Positions 48,266 to 57,131 of a stretch of DNA of 64,000 nucleotides are shown in pieces (the stretch's first letter is position 1; each line of letters starts with the position of its first letter). Position numbers and translations under genes: made by a program. The notes under the pieces were generated by a model. The model was given only the letters and a program-made list of their open reading frames with translations, was not told the origin of the DNA and did no database searches. The DNA is from Rhodothermus marinus. Lineage in GTDB: Bacteria; Bacteroidota; Rhodothermia; Rhodothermales; Rhodothermaceae. The stretch lies in NCBI RefSeq assembly GCF_009936275.1, contig NZ_AP019797.1, positions 2,897,890 to 2,961,889 on the forward strand, given 5' to 3'.

Positions 48266-48275
48266 TAACGGTTAC
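48266..48275. promoter_or_regulatory. TAACGGTTAC motif upstream of the GH28 gene
   Basis: TAACGGTTAC lies ten bases before the GH28 start codon. Same core as at 41137-41147 and 62324-62333; candidate operator for the pectin genes. Confidence 0.45.
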
Positions 48276-48323
48276 GTTGCCTGCGTTCAAAAATACAGTG
48301 CCAATGGCTTCCGGGGTAGCCCT

Positions 48324-50372
48324 TCAGTAGGAAGAGGCTGCTTTCACAAAAAAGGCGGCTTCTGTCAGCGACTGCCAGGGTCGGCCGGGACCGGCCCAGC
48401 GCACCTGCACCGGCGACAGGTCCCATTCGCGCAACAGCAGCAGGCGCACGTGATGCCAGCCGGCCGCCAGCACCGCCGTGAACGGACCGGCCTCCGGCGC
48501 GCGGCCGTGGGCCACCACCTGGCCATCGATCCAGAGCCGACTGCGCGGGTCGGCCTCGAGGAAGAACCGATAGCGGCCGGTCTCGGGCACCTGCAGGTAG
48601 CCCTCGAACCAGAGCGCCGTCCCCGGCTCGTCGCCCCACAGCGTCAGATCCAGGCGGCCGATCGTGTCGGTCGCCACCGGCGGGAGCGTCTCGATGGGCG
48701 GCGATTCGTCCCAGTCGGCCGCGCGGTACCGTCGCACCAGCAACCCCGGCCGCAACGGTCCGTTCGGGTGCTGCGCGGCCAGCACCTCGGGCGCTTCGTA
48801 GAAGGCGAACGCACTGGTGGTCAGCGTCGCGTCGTCCGCCGCCACCACCCGCACCCGCACATGTGCCGGCCGGCGTACCGTGAACGGTCCACTGTAGCGC
48901 GGATCAGCCGCCGTGGGCTCGCGGCCGTCCACGGTGTAGTGGATCGGTCCGTGCGCTCCGTGCAACGTGATCGTCAGGGTGGTGTCCGGTGGAGCAGCCA
49001 GAGGATCCGGCCGAATCACGGGCGGCGCTACCCAGCGTTCCGGACGTGCGGGATCGGTGTCGTTCAGGTACTCCTCGATGTTCGTATAGCCGTCGCCGTC
49101 AAGGTCGCCCGCCGCATCAGAGGAATCGTCAGGGTTCAGCCCGTACTGTACTTCCCAGACGTCCGGCATGCCGTCGAGGTCGGCATCCGGCGGAGGCGGG
49201 GCCGTTACGAGCGGCGGCCAGCCGCCCACCTCTTCCTGGGAGTCGATCAGATGCCCCTCGCCCCGGCGGATCAGCTCCACAATGCGGCGATCGACGGCGT
49301 CGCGGCGGGGTCGCGTGGCCCCCGCTTCGGCCAGCAGCAGGGCCGGGACCGCTTCGGCCGGCACGGTCTGCACGGACGGCGCCGGGAAGGGCAACGGCAC
49401 ACGGGCACGCGCCTCGATGGCCTCGGCCGTCCAGCCGTCGGGGGGACGAATCAGTCCCCAGTCGGGACGGAGCAGGCGATCGTCCAGCCGGAGCACATTG
49501 TCTTTCAGAAAAATCCGGGTATTCGTACCCTCCAGCAGAAAAGCCCACCGGGCGTGGCGACTGTAGGCCAGCGGGTAGATGTAGTTACCCACATAGTTCA
49601 TGCGCGTCAGGTCGTTTCGGCTGTAGCCGGCCCGGTCGCCAAAGCCGTAGATCAGGTTGTTGCGAAAGTCCAGCAGCACATCCTTGGGGCGCGGGTTGCG
49701 GCTTTCGTGGAACGCGTAGATCGTGTGGTGGACGCTGATGCGGCCGCCCGAGGAAAACAGCGAGCCGTAGCCGTGGGCGCCCTTGTGGTGCACGGAACGG
49801 TTCAGACTCTCGGCGATCAGACACCACTGGATGGTCACCTCCGAGGCACGGCCGCTCACGCTCAGCACCTCGTCGGTGGCCCAGCTCACGGAGCAGTGGT
49901 CGATCACCACGTAGCTGGCCCGTACGTTGATGGCGTCCTGTTCGATGCGGGCCACGTCGCCGGGCCGCACGCGCAGGTAGCGAATGACCACGTGCGGCGC
50001 GTCGATTTCCAGGCCGTAGCGTCGGATGGTGACGCCCTCGCCCGGGGCCGTCTGGCCCGCAATGGTCAGGTAGGGGTGGCTGACGACGAGCGGACGCTTC
50101 AGGTCGATGTAGCCCGCGACGCGGAACACCACGATACGCGGCCCCTCGGCCTCGACGGCCGCCCGAAGGCTGCCCGGAATCGGCGGCTCGTCGGCGCCGT
50201 AGTCGGCCAGCGTCGTGACCAGATAGACCCGCCCGCCGCGTCCGCCGGGCGTAAACATGCCGAATCCTTCCGCGCCGGGAAAGGCCGGAACGGCGGCCGG
50301 CACCTGCGCCCGTGCATTCGGTCCGGCCACCAGAAGCAGCAGCCCGAGTCCCCACGCAATGGCCCCCTTCAT
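48324..50372 (-). CDS. PL1-type pectate lyase with chitobiase-C and PA14 domains
   Basis: The 682-residue product has a signal peptide (MKGAIAWGLGLLLLVAG, cut near ARAQV). A pectate-lyase beta-helix follows (AFPGAEGFGMFTPGGRGG, VVIDHCSVSWATDEVLSVSG, LLDFRNNLIYGFGDR). Next come a Ca-binding thrombospondin-type-3-like stretch (DADLDGMPDVWEVQYGLNPD, about residue 420), a chitobiase/hexosaminidase C-terminal-like segment (IHYTVDGREPTAADPRYSGPF) and a PA14-like domain (FEGYLQVPETGRYRFFLEAD, SRLWIDGQVVAHG). PA14 domains commonly bind carbohydrate. There is no type IX sorting tail. A strong terminator precedes it, so it probably has its own promoter. Confidence 0.88.
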   Translation of the reverse strand: MKGAIAWGLGLLLLVAGPNARAQVPAAVPAFPGAEGFGMFTPGGRGGRVYLVTTLADYGADEPPIPGSLRAAVEAEGPRIVVFRVAGYIDLKRPLVVSHPYLTIAGQTAPGEGVTIRRYGLEIDAPHVVIRYLRVRPGDVARIEQDAINVRASYVVIDHCSVSWATDEVLSVSGRASEVTIQWCLIAESLNRSVHHKGAHGYGSLFSSGGRISVHHTIYAFHESRNPRPKDVLLDFRNNLIYGFGDRAGYSRNDLTRMNYVGNYIYPLAYSRHARWAFLLEGTNTRIFLKDNVLRLDDRLLRPDWGLIRPPDGWTAEAIEARARVPLPFPAPSVQTVPAEAVPALLLAEAGATRPRRDAVDRRIVELIRRGEGHLIDSQEEVGGWPPLVTAPPPPDADLDGMPDVWEVQYGLNPDDSSDAAGDLDGDGYTNIEEYLNDTDPARPERWVAPPVIRPDPLAAPPDTTLTITLHGAHGPIHYTVDGREPTAADPRYSGPFTVRRPAHVRVRVVAADDATLTTSAFAFYEAPEVLAAQHPNGPLRPGLLVRRYRAADWDESPPIETLPPVATDTIGRLDLTLWGDEPGTALWFEGYLQVPETGRYRFFLEADPRSRLWIDGQVVAHGRAPEAGPFTAVLAAGWHHVRLLLLREWDLSPVQVRWAGPGRPWQSLTEAAFFVKAASSY

Positions 50373-50390
50373 GGGCATTTCCGAAAAGGT

Positions 50391-50423
50391 AAAAAAGGGG
50401 CGTCGGGCCGGACCCGACGCCCC
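50391..50423 (-). terminator. Strong terminator ending the T9SS cargo operon
   Basis: GGGGCGTCGGG (50397-50407) pairs with CCCGACGCCCC (50413-50423) around a five-base loop, and on the minus strand is followed by TTTTTT. It separates the large T9SS cargo gene from the PL1-type lyase gene. Confidence 0.88.
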
Positions 50424-50431
50424 GTAACTTT

Positions 50432-52987
50432 TTACTTCATCAGCACCAGCGTACGCACGGCCTGGAACGCCCCGGCGTCGATCCGGCAATAGTAGAGGCC
50501 GCTGGCCAGACCCCGCGGACGCCACTGCACGGTGTACGTGCCGGGCTGGTGATCCCGGTTGACCAGTTCGGCCACCTCCCGGCCCATCAGGTCGTACACC
50601 TTGATCACCACGCGACGCGGTGCAGCCACATCGTAGCGGATGGTGGTCACCTGCCTGAACGGATTCGGGTAGCCATCATACAGGGCAAATCGCGTGGGCA
50701 CGTCCGGAGACGGTTCGTTGGCCACCGGGTGCAGCAGGCTACCTCCCTCGTAGGAAATCGAGCCGTTCGGACCCAGCGTGAACGGAATCGTGTTGTCGAA
50801 CACCCCCGCCTTCAACCGAAGCACCCCGTCAATCCGGGTCGGCTGTGAAAGCCTGACGCCCGCCTCGTTGTCGATCACCAGATCGTTGACCACCGTGGGC
50901 ATCAACGTGCTGGTCTCCTGCGGCTCGCTGCCGTTGAAAACAAAGTTGGCGGTGGTGTCCAGTGCCACCGTCCCCAGCGTCTGGATGGAGCCGGCAACGC
51001 CACCGGGATGGGCCGTGGCCAGCGTCGCGCCGCCGTTGAGAATGAAGATCCCTTCGCCGCCCAGTTCGCTGGTGCCCATGTCCAGCGTCGTACCCTCGGC
51101 CACCTCGATCGGCAACGCCCGAATGTCGTTGCCCTCGCCCAGCACCAGACGCTGCACCCCCGCCTTCGCAAACACAAACTTCGCATTGCCAGGCGTCGGG
51201 TTCGAATTCTGCGTCGTCGCATTCGACATCTCAAAATCCCCCTCATGCAAAATCCACGTCGTCGTGCCTGTACCACTACCCTGCGAACCCCGCGAAATCG
51301 AAAAATTCCCTCCCGTCACCCGAACACTCCCGTAATGGTGCACCACAAACGTCGTGTAGGCATTGCCCGTCCCGTGCGTGGCAAACTGCCCATCCTCCAC
51401 AATCACATCCCCCATAATGGTCACCACCGACGTGTCCTGCGCCGAGGCCGACGTCAGATACCACCGCGCCGACCCCGTGCTGACCACCCGAATGTCCCCG
51501 CCAATCGTCACCCCGTCAAAACTCATGTGCAGGTTTTTCGTCTGATTCGGCGTGTTGAACACCACATGGTAATAGCTCTGATTTCGGTTGGCCGGCGCCT
51601 CGTCCACAATCCCCGTCAACAGCACCGTCGAACCCTCCTCCCAGTTGCCCGTCGGAATCGACCCACCGTTGCGCGCATGCTCGTAAACGGCACCGTTCCC
51701 GAACGTCAGCGCCGTGTCAGCCTCCAGCTCGCCCCGGTTCACCACTGTTCCCAGCACCTGTCCGCCGGCCACGTGCAGCACGCCCGTGGTGTCGACCACC
51801 AGCACCGCGGCCGCCTCCACCTCCAGCATCGACACCCGATGCGTGTCGGCCACCGCCACCCCCTCGGCGTTCGCAATCCCCAGCGTCGCCAGCGTGTCCG
51901 GCAACAGGCTGCCTACCACCTGCGCTGCCGCTCCGTTGAACACGTAGCTCGCCTGCTTGCTCAGACGCACCTCCCCGGTCGTCTGCAGATTGCCGTCCAG
52001 ACCGTCCGGGTGCCCGCTCACCAGCGTCGCCCCGTCGTTCAGGTAGAAGATGTCGTCGCCGCCCAGTTCGCTGGTGCCCATGTCCAGCGTCGTACCCTCG
52101 GCCACCTCGATCGGCAACGCCCGAATGTCGTTACCCTCGCCGAGTGTCAACCGCTGCGTACCCTGTTTGGCAAACACGAACTTCGCATTGCCAGGCGTCG
52201 GGTTCGAATTCTGCGTCGTCGCATTCGACATCTCAAAATCCCCCTCATATAGAATCCACGTCGTCGTGCCCGTACCACCGCCCTGCGAACCCCGGGAGAT
52301 CGAGAAGTTGCCCCCCGTCACCCGGACGTTGCCGTAATGCTCCACGACCACGTTGGTCGCGCTGCCCGTCCCCTGCGTCGCAAATTGCCCATCTTCTACG
52401 ATCACATCCCCCATGATCCGCACCGTATCGGACACGCCGCCCACCAGCTGCCAGCGGGCACTTCCCGTATTGATGACGCGAATGTCGCCGCGAACCGTCC
52501 GTCCATGCAGCCCGAGGTCCCGGTTGGACGACAGGTTGGGCGTGTTGAGCACGATGTGATAGTAGTCCTGTCCGCGATTGCTCGGAGCATTGCTCACGAT
52601 GCCGGTGAACATCACGGTCGAGCCGTCTTCCCAGGTAGCCTGCGGGACGCTGCCCCCATCTCGCGCATGCTCGTAAACACCCCCATCGGCGAAAGTCAGT
52701 GAGCCGTCGCCGATGGTCACTTCGCCGTCTCCTTCCACTTTAAGGTATCCTGAGATCGTTACCGGCACGTCGACCGTGACGGTATGCGTCACCGTGATAT
52801 GCTCGGTGCCCGTCGGTGCGCCGGTGGCCGCTCCCCAGGTGTTTCCGTCGAACACCTCCCAGGTAGCCGCTGCGCTCCAGTTGCCGTCTGCGGCCGAGCG
52901 ATAGTCGCCGGCCTGCTGCGCAAGAGCCAGGATCGGCCAGCAGAGGCCCAGCAGGACGGCGCCGATCTTTATGGTCATCGCTTTCAT
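50432..52987 (-). CDS. Large T9SS-exported repeat protein A
   Basis: The 851-residue product has a signal peptide (MKAMTIKIGAVLLGLCWPIL, then ALAQQAGDYR), two homologous beta-rich modules of about 330 residues each and a C-terminal type A sorting domain (YDGYPNPFRQVTTIRYDVAA, then ASGLYYCRIDAGAFQAVRTL). Each module contains TGGNFSISRGSQ, FEMSNATTQNSNPTPGNAKF and LGEGNDIRALPIEVAEGTTL. The start is set by a GGAGGAC site 5 bases before ATG at 52987. It is likely a surface adhesin or polysaccharide-binding protein; the family is not recognised. It lies 15 bp after the related gene at 53003 and ends at a strong terminator. Confidence 0.85.
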   Translation of the reverse strand: MKAMTIKIGAVLLGLCWPILALAQQAGDYRSAADGNWSAAATWEVFDGNTWGAATGAPTGTEHITVTHTVTVDVPVTISGYLKVEGDGEVTIGDGSLTFADGGVYEHARDGGSVPQATWEDGSTVMFTGIVSNAPSNRGQDYYHIVLNTPNLSSNRDLGLHGRTVRGDIRVINTGSARWQLVGGVSDTVRIMGDVIVEDGQFATQGTGSATNVVVEHYGNVRVTGGNFSISRGSQGGGTGTTTWILYEGDFEMSNATTQNSNPTPGNAKFVFAKQGTQRLTLGEGNDIRALPIEVAEGTTLDMGTSELGGDDIFYLNDGATLVSGHPDGLDGNLQTTGEVRLSKQASYVFNGAAAQVVGSLLPDTLATLGIANAEGVAVADTHRVSMLEVEAAAVLVVDTTGVLHVAGGQVLGTVVNRGELEADTALTFGNGAVYEHARNGGSIPTGNWEEGSTVLLTGIVDEAPANRNQSYYHVVFNTPNQTKNLHMSFDGVTIGGDIRVVSTGSARWYLTSASAQDTSVVTIMGDVIVEDGQFATHGTGNAYTTFVVHHYGSVRVTGGNFSISRGSQGSGTGTTTWILHEGDFEMSNATTQNSNPTPGNAKFVFAKAGVQRLVLGEGNDIRALPIEVAEGTTLDMGTSELGGEGIFILNGGATLATAHPGGVAGSIQTLGTVALDTTANFVFNGSEPQETSTLMPTVVNDLVIDNEAGVRLSQPTRIDGVLRLKAGVFDNTIPFTLGPNGSISYEGGSLLHPVANEPSPDVPTRFALYDGYPNPFRQVTTIRYDVAAPRRVVIKVYDLMGREVAELVNRDHQPGTYTVQWRPRGLASGLYYCRIDAGAFQAVRTLVLMK

Positions 52988-53002
52988 GGCGTCCTCCATG
53001 GT

Positions 53003-54565
53003 TTATTTGATCAGCATCAGCTGCCGGGTGATCACGTGCTCGGCGGACTGCAGCCGGTACCAGTAGAGGCCCGGACTCAATCGGCCGGCATCGAGCGTCA
53101 CCTCGTGGAAGCCCGCCGCCTGATGCCCTTCCAACACGGTCATGACCTCCCGGCCCAGTAGATCGTAGAGCTTGATCGAAACGTAGCCACTGGAGGGGAG
53201 GCCGAACCGAATCGTGGTGGTTCGATGGAACGGATTCGGATAGTTCTGCTCGAGCACGAACCGCTGCGGCACGTCATCGATCGGCTCGTTGGCCACCGGC
53301 TGCAGCAGGCTACCTCCCTCGTAGGAAATCGACCCGTTGGGACCCAGCGTGAACGGAATCGTGTTGTCGAACACCCCCGCCTTCAACCGGAGCACGCCGT
53401 TGATCGTGGTCTCCTGCGAGAGTGTCACGCCGGCCGGGTTGTCGATGATCAGGTCGCGCACGACGGTCGGCATGCGGGTGCTGGTCTCCTGGTGCTCCGT
53501 GCCGTTGAAGGCATAGCTGGACTCGTCTTCAAGCGTTACTTGACCGGTCACGTTTTCAAAAATAGCCGCCACGCCACCGGGAAGCGCCGTACCCAGCGTG
53601 GCGCCGGCATGCAGGTAGAAAATTCCCTCGCCGGCCAGTCGGCTCTGGCCCATTTCCAGGGTGGTACCCTCGGCCACCTCGATCGGCAACGCCCGAATGT
53701 CGTTACCCTCGCCGAGCGTCAATCGCTGCGTGCCCTGCCTGGCAAAGACGAACTTCGCGCCGCCGGGCGTGGCCGTGGAACTCTGCGTGGTGGCGTTCTC
53801 CATCGAAAAGTCCCCTTCGTAGAGGTACCAGGTGGTCGTACCGCCCGGCTGCGAACCACGGCTGATGGAGAAGTTGCCGCCCGTTACGACGATGTTGCCG
53901 TAATGGTGCACGATGAAGGTCGTATAGGCGTTGCTGGTGCCATGGACGGCGAAATTGCCTTTTTCTACGTAGACATCCCCCATGATGGTGATCTCCGAGG
54001 TGTCGTTGACGGCGGCCGTGGTCAGATACCAGCGGGCCGAGCCGGTGTCGAGCACCCGGATATCTCCGCCGATCGTCACCTCGTCGAGGTTCATGTTGAG
54101 ATTCGACAGCAGATTGGGCGTTTCGAAAATGATGTTGTAATAGGACTGGTTGCGGTCGGCCGGGGCCTGTGCTTCCACGCCGGTCAGATGCAGCGTGGAC
54201 CCTTCGGCCCAGGTGGCCAGCGGGATTTTGCCGGCGTCGCGGTCATGCTGATAGACGCCGCCGTCGCCGATGGTCAGCATGCCTTCTTCGGCATGGACCA
54301 CGCCCTGGTTGATCAGGCGCCCGGTGATCGTGACGGCCACGTCCACGTACACCGAGTCGGTACTCTGCACCGTGATCGTCTCAGCTCCGGTCGGGGCACT
54401 GGTTGCCGGCGCCCAGGTGGCCCCGGTGTATCGTTCCCAGACGGAAGCCTGGCTCCAGTTTCCACTGGCGCGCGTCCGGTAGTCTCCGGCCGACTGCGCC
54501 TTCAGCGGCAGCGCCGGCAGGAGCCCCATGCCCAGCATCAACAGCGTTGTAACAAGGCGTCGCAT
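53003..54565 (-). CDS. T9SS-exported repeat protein B, paralogue of A
   Basis: The 520-residue product has a signal peptide (MRRLVTTLLMLGMGLLPALP, then LKAQSAGDYR), one copy of the beta-rich module found twice in the adjacent protein A (TGGNFSISRGSQPGG, FSMENATTQSSTATPGG, LTLGEGNDIRALPIEVAEGT) and a C-terminal type A sorting domain (LEQNYPNPFHRTTTIRFGLP, SPGLYWYRLQSAEHVITRQL). A very strong Shine-Dalgarno sequence (GGGGAGGAGGTG) precedes the ATG. It lies 21 bp after the beta-barrel gene. Function is unknown; cell-surface binding of pectin is possible. Confidence 0.85.
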   Translation of the reverse strand: MRRLVTTLLMLGMGLLPALPLKAQSAGDYRTRASGNWSQASVWERYTGATWAPATSAPTGAETITVQSTDSVYVDVAVTITGRLINQGVVHAEEGMLTIGDGGVYQHDRDAGKIPLATWAEGSTLHLTGVEAQAPADRNQSYYNIIFETPNLLSNLNMNLDEVTIGGDIRVLDTGSARWYLTTAAVNDTSEITIMGDVYVEKGNFAVHGTSNAYTTFIVHHYGNIVVTGGNFSISRGSQPGGTTTWYLYEGDFSMENATTQSSTATPGGAKFVFARQGTQRLTLGEGNDIRALPIEVAEGTTLEMGQSRLAGEGIFYLHAGATLGTALPGGVAAIFENVTGQVTLEDESSYAFNGTEHQETSTRMPTVVRDLIIDNPAGVTLSQETTINGVLRLKAGVFDNTIPFTLGPNGSISYEGGSLLQPVANEPIDDVPQRFVLEQNYPNPFHRTTTIRFGLPSSGYVSIKLYDLLGREVMTVLEGHQAAGFHEVTLDAGRLSPGLYWYRLQSAEHVITRQLMLIK

Positions 54566-54586
54566 AGTTCACCTCCTCCCCTTGGT

Positions 54587-56083
54587 TCAGGGTGTTTGCT
54601 TTCCGAGTCGCACGGTCAGGCTGGCCGCCAGTGCATGGCGCACCGTGCTGTTCCGGCTCAATGCACTGGCCCAGGCATCCTGGTATTTCAGGTGGGCGTA
54701 TTCGTAGGCCAGATCGAAACGGAAGCGCGCCTGTACGATCCCGAGGCCGGCGCTGTAGACCTCGCAGGAGACCGCGTCGTCCGTAATAGGTGCGCCCTCG
54801 GGCACGAACACTTCGGACTCGCCCCGCAATCCGCCCCGCAGACGTAGCCAGGAGGTTGGCGCCACTTCGACGCCTACCCGAAGCAGATTGGCCGAAGTCC
54901 AGGGACGCGACGTGTTCCCCTGTGCATCGGTATAGCGGGCCGAACCGTACGGCCGCAGCTCGTAGGCGATGCCCAGCCGCAGATCCGACCGGGGTTGCAG
55001 GACCATTCCGATCCAGCCGCGCCACGGCAACCGCATCCGATCTTCTCCGCGCAACGTCTGCACCTCCTGCCGGTCGCCCGTGTCGGTCGTGACCTCCTGC
55101 GAAAACGTCCGGGTGAACGTCACCGGCGGTTTCAGCACCACCGCCACCTGCACGGAGCGGCCGTAGAGCAGGCCGCTGAGCGTGAACTCCTGGCCTTTGA
55201 AATCCGAGGTGCCGCGACGCGTGACGTGCCGGTAAACCGAATCGACCCGGAAGGCATTCGAATAAAAAGTCAGCCTCCCGCGCGCGATCTCCTGCTCCCA
55301 GTCGTCCGTGCTGCCGCGCACCACCAGACCACTCACCCCGAAGGCCACCCCGCGTTTCGGAAAGTCGAGCGCCAGCGCCCCGCCGATCCCGCGAAGCGCC
55401 CCGCTGCGTGCCCGCGCAAACTGATACCAGTCGACCTGCAGCGGGTTGTCGTCGGTCGGACGGGGCGTGGGCAACGGCCGCTGCGACAGCACGGGCGGAT
55501 TCAGCACATTGTTATTCTGGTAGTAGTGGTCCAGATTGGCGTACTCGACGACCCCCAGTCCGGCCACCAGGCGGACGCGCTCAAGCGTCAGCGGAACCGC
55601 GATCATCCCCTGCAACGGCCGGCGATAGCGGCGCGTGCGCTCCCAGTTGGGGCCAATGTCGTCGAACGGCCGCTGCACGGTGTCCCGGGGCGAAAAGCCC
55701 ACCAGCGACGTATCGGGATCCGGGATCTTGTAGGTCAATCCCTCCAGGAGCAGGCTCAGATTGGGGTAGTAGCGCACCGGTGCGTATTCCTGCACCTGAC
55801 GAAGCCGACGGCGCTCCTGATGGGCGCCGAGCGAAAGTTGCAGACCGTCGAGCGTGTAGAGCGCGGCCGGGTTCTGGAACATAACGCCGACTTCATCTCC
55901 GAGCCCGAGCGCCACGCCGCCAAAAGCCCGCACCGACGCAGCCTGCAGGCTGAGCTGGTGCAATCCCTGCATTTCCAGCGGTCCCCCGTACCCCTGCGCT
56001 CTGCCCTGCAGCGTCAGAGCAAGCCCGCCTGCCATCCAGCAGACCGTCGCGATAATGCGCCAACGTAACATCGCAGACTTCAT
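54587..56083 (-). CDS. Outer-membrane beta-barrel protein
   Basis: The 498-residue product has an N-terminal signal region (MKSAMLRWRIIATVCWMAGG, ending LQGRAQGYG) and a pattern like FadL/OmpP1-type transport barrels (AFGGVALGLGDEVGVMFQNPAALY). Strands alternate as in LRLGIAYELRPYGSARYTD and RFDLAYEYAHLKYQDAW. Its ATG overlaps the preceding PorV-like stop by 4 bp (ATGA), which fixes the start and implies coupled translation. It probably moves hydrophobic or sugar ligands, or assembles with the PorV-like protein. Confidence 0.8.
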   Translation of the reverse strand: MKSAMLRWRIIATVCWMAGGLALTLQGRAQGYGGPLEMQGLHQLSLQAASVRAFGGVALGLGDEVGVMFQNPAALYTLDGLQLSLGAHQERRRLRQVQEYAPVRYYPNLSLLLEGLTYKIPDPDTSLVGFSPRDTVQRPFDDIGPNWERTRRYRRPLQGMIAVPLTLERVRLVAGLGVVEYANLDHYYQNNNVLNPPVLSQRPLPTPRPTDDNPLQVDWYQFARARSGALRGIGGALALDFPKRGVAFGVSGLVVRGSTDDWEQEIARGRLTFYSNAFRVDSVYRHVTRRGTSDFKGQEFTLSGLLYGRSVQVAVVLKPPVTFTRTFSQEVTTDTGDRQEVQTLRGEDRMRLPWRGWIGMVLQPRSDLRLGIAYELRPYGSARYTDAQGNTSRPWTSANLLRVGVEVAPTSWLRLRGGLRGESEVFVPEGAPITDDAVSCEVYSAGLGIVQARFRFDLAYEYAHLKYQDAWASALSRNSTVRHALAASLTVRLGKQTP

Positions 56084-57126
56084 GGTACGACCACCCTCAG
56101 GCTTATCCGTTGCACACTCTCCAGGTAAGCCCCCATCGACCCGTAACTGTAATCCATGGCGATATGGACACCGCCGATGCTGTAATTCAGGCCTGCTCCC
56201 AGCGTCAGACCGTCCGAGTCGTAATTGAATTTGTAGCCACCCCGCAACGCCAGAATGTTCATGAATTCATATTCAAACCCCATATGGAATTGCTGTGCAT
56301 AATCGTTGGGATGAAAGATGTCGAAGGCGGCGCGGAGGCGATGGGTTTCCTGCCCTCCCTGCAGCAGACCGACCGGCCCCCACAGATGGGCGGCGATGCC
56401 CACCCGGAACAGCAGCGGGACCGGATAGGACTCGACGGCGTAGCGCACATCCGGCCCGAAATTCTGCACGGCCGAAGCGATCTGCACCGTTCGGAAACCC
56501 GTGTTGTAGCGCAGGCCAAAGTCAAACAGAATCCCGGAAGCCCATGTCTTTACGTTGTCATAGACGCCCTGTCGAATCATTACATTTTCGACAGTCTTCT
56601 CGCTGAAGAGCGATTCGTAGGCATATTTCGCACTCAATCCCAGCGAAAAGCGATCGGTCAGGTAGCGCCCGTACGAAATGCCCACCAGATAGCCGTATGG
56701 CCTGAAGGTGCGCCCCGTCATGCCCGGCCGCTCGGGGTCGATGATGTAGGGCAATTCGTTGGTGGTCTCTTCAAAGACACCGAAATCCACGTACTGAATC
56801 TGAAGGCCCAGGGCGCCGAAATTCCCCAGCGAAAGGGCATAAGCAAACGCCCCCTGGCGTGCATCGAACAGCCAGTCCACATAGGTCAGCGAAAACTCAT
56901 GCCGCCCGACGTCGGCCAGGCCGCCCGGATTCCAGAACACGGCCTCGGCGCCGGAGGCCCAGACGCTGTAGGCCTCGCCGACGGCAGTACCCCGGGCCGA
57001 AGGCATCACCTTCAGAAATTGCATGGAGGTGCTGCCCACCTTCTGCGCCCGTACGTTGTCGGCCCCGAGCATCGACAGGCCCGCAAAGCACAGGGCCATG
57101 AGCGCTATGTGAATCCGCATGCGCAT
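56080..57126 (-). CDS. PorV/PorQ family outer-membrane protein
   Basis: This 348-residue barrel protein has a signal peptide (MRMRIHIALMALCFAGLSML) and PorV/PorQ features (GSTSMQFLKVMPSARGTAVGEAYSVWASGAEAVFWNPGGLA; the NPGGL turn is characteristic). PorV shuttles T9SS cargo at the outer membrane and PorQ/PorZ attach it. Its place directly before two T9SS-sorted proteins suggests a dedicated cargo-handling partner. It starts 5 bp after the 57132 gene stop and overlaps the next gene by ATGA. Confidence 0.88.
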   Translation of the reverse strand: MRMRIHIALMALCFAGLSMLGADNVRAQKVGSTSMQFLKVMPSARGTAVGEAYSVWASGAEAVFWNPGGLADVGRHEFSLTYVDWLFDARQGAFAYALSLGNFGALGLQIQYVDFGVFEETTNELPYIIDPERPGMTGRTFRPYGYLVGISYGRYLTDRFSLGLSAKYAYESLFSEKTVENVMIRQGVYDNVKTWASGILFDFGLRYNTGFRTVQIASAVQNFGPDVRYAVESYPVPLLFRVGIAAHLWGPVGLLQGGQETHRLRAAFDIFHPNDYAQQFHMGFEYEFMNILALRGGYKFNYDSDGLTLGAGLNYSIGGVHIAMDYSYGSMGAYLESVQRISLRVVVP

Positions 57127-57131
57127 CGTCG

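Noticed and set aside
50526-52252. Plus-strand open frames across the T9SS cargo gene
   Set aside because: They read antisense to a well-supported exported protein and consist of Arg/His/Pro-rich shadow sequence.
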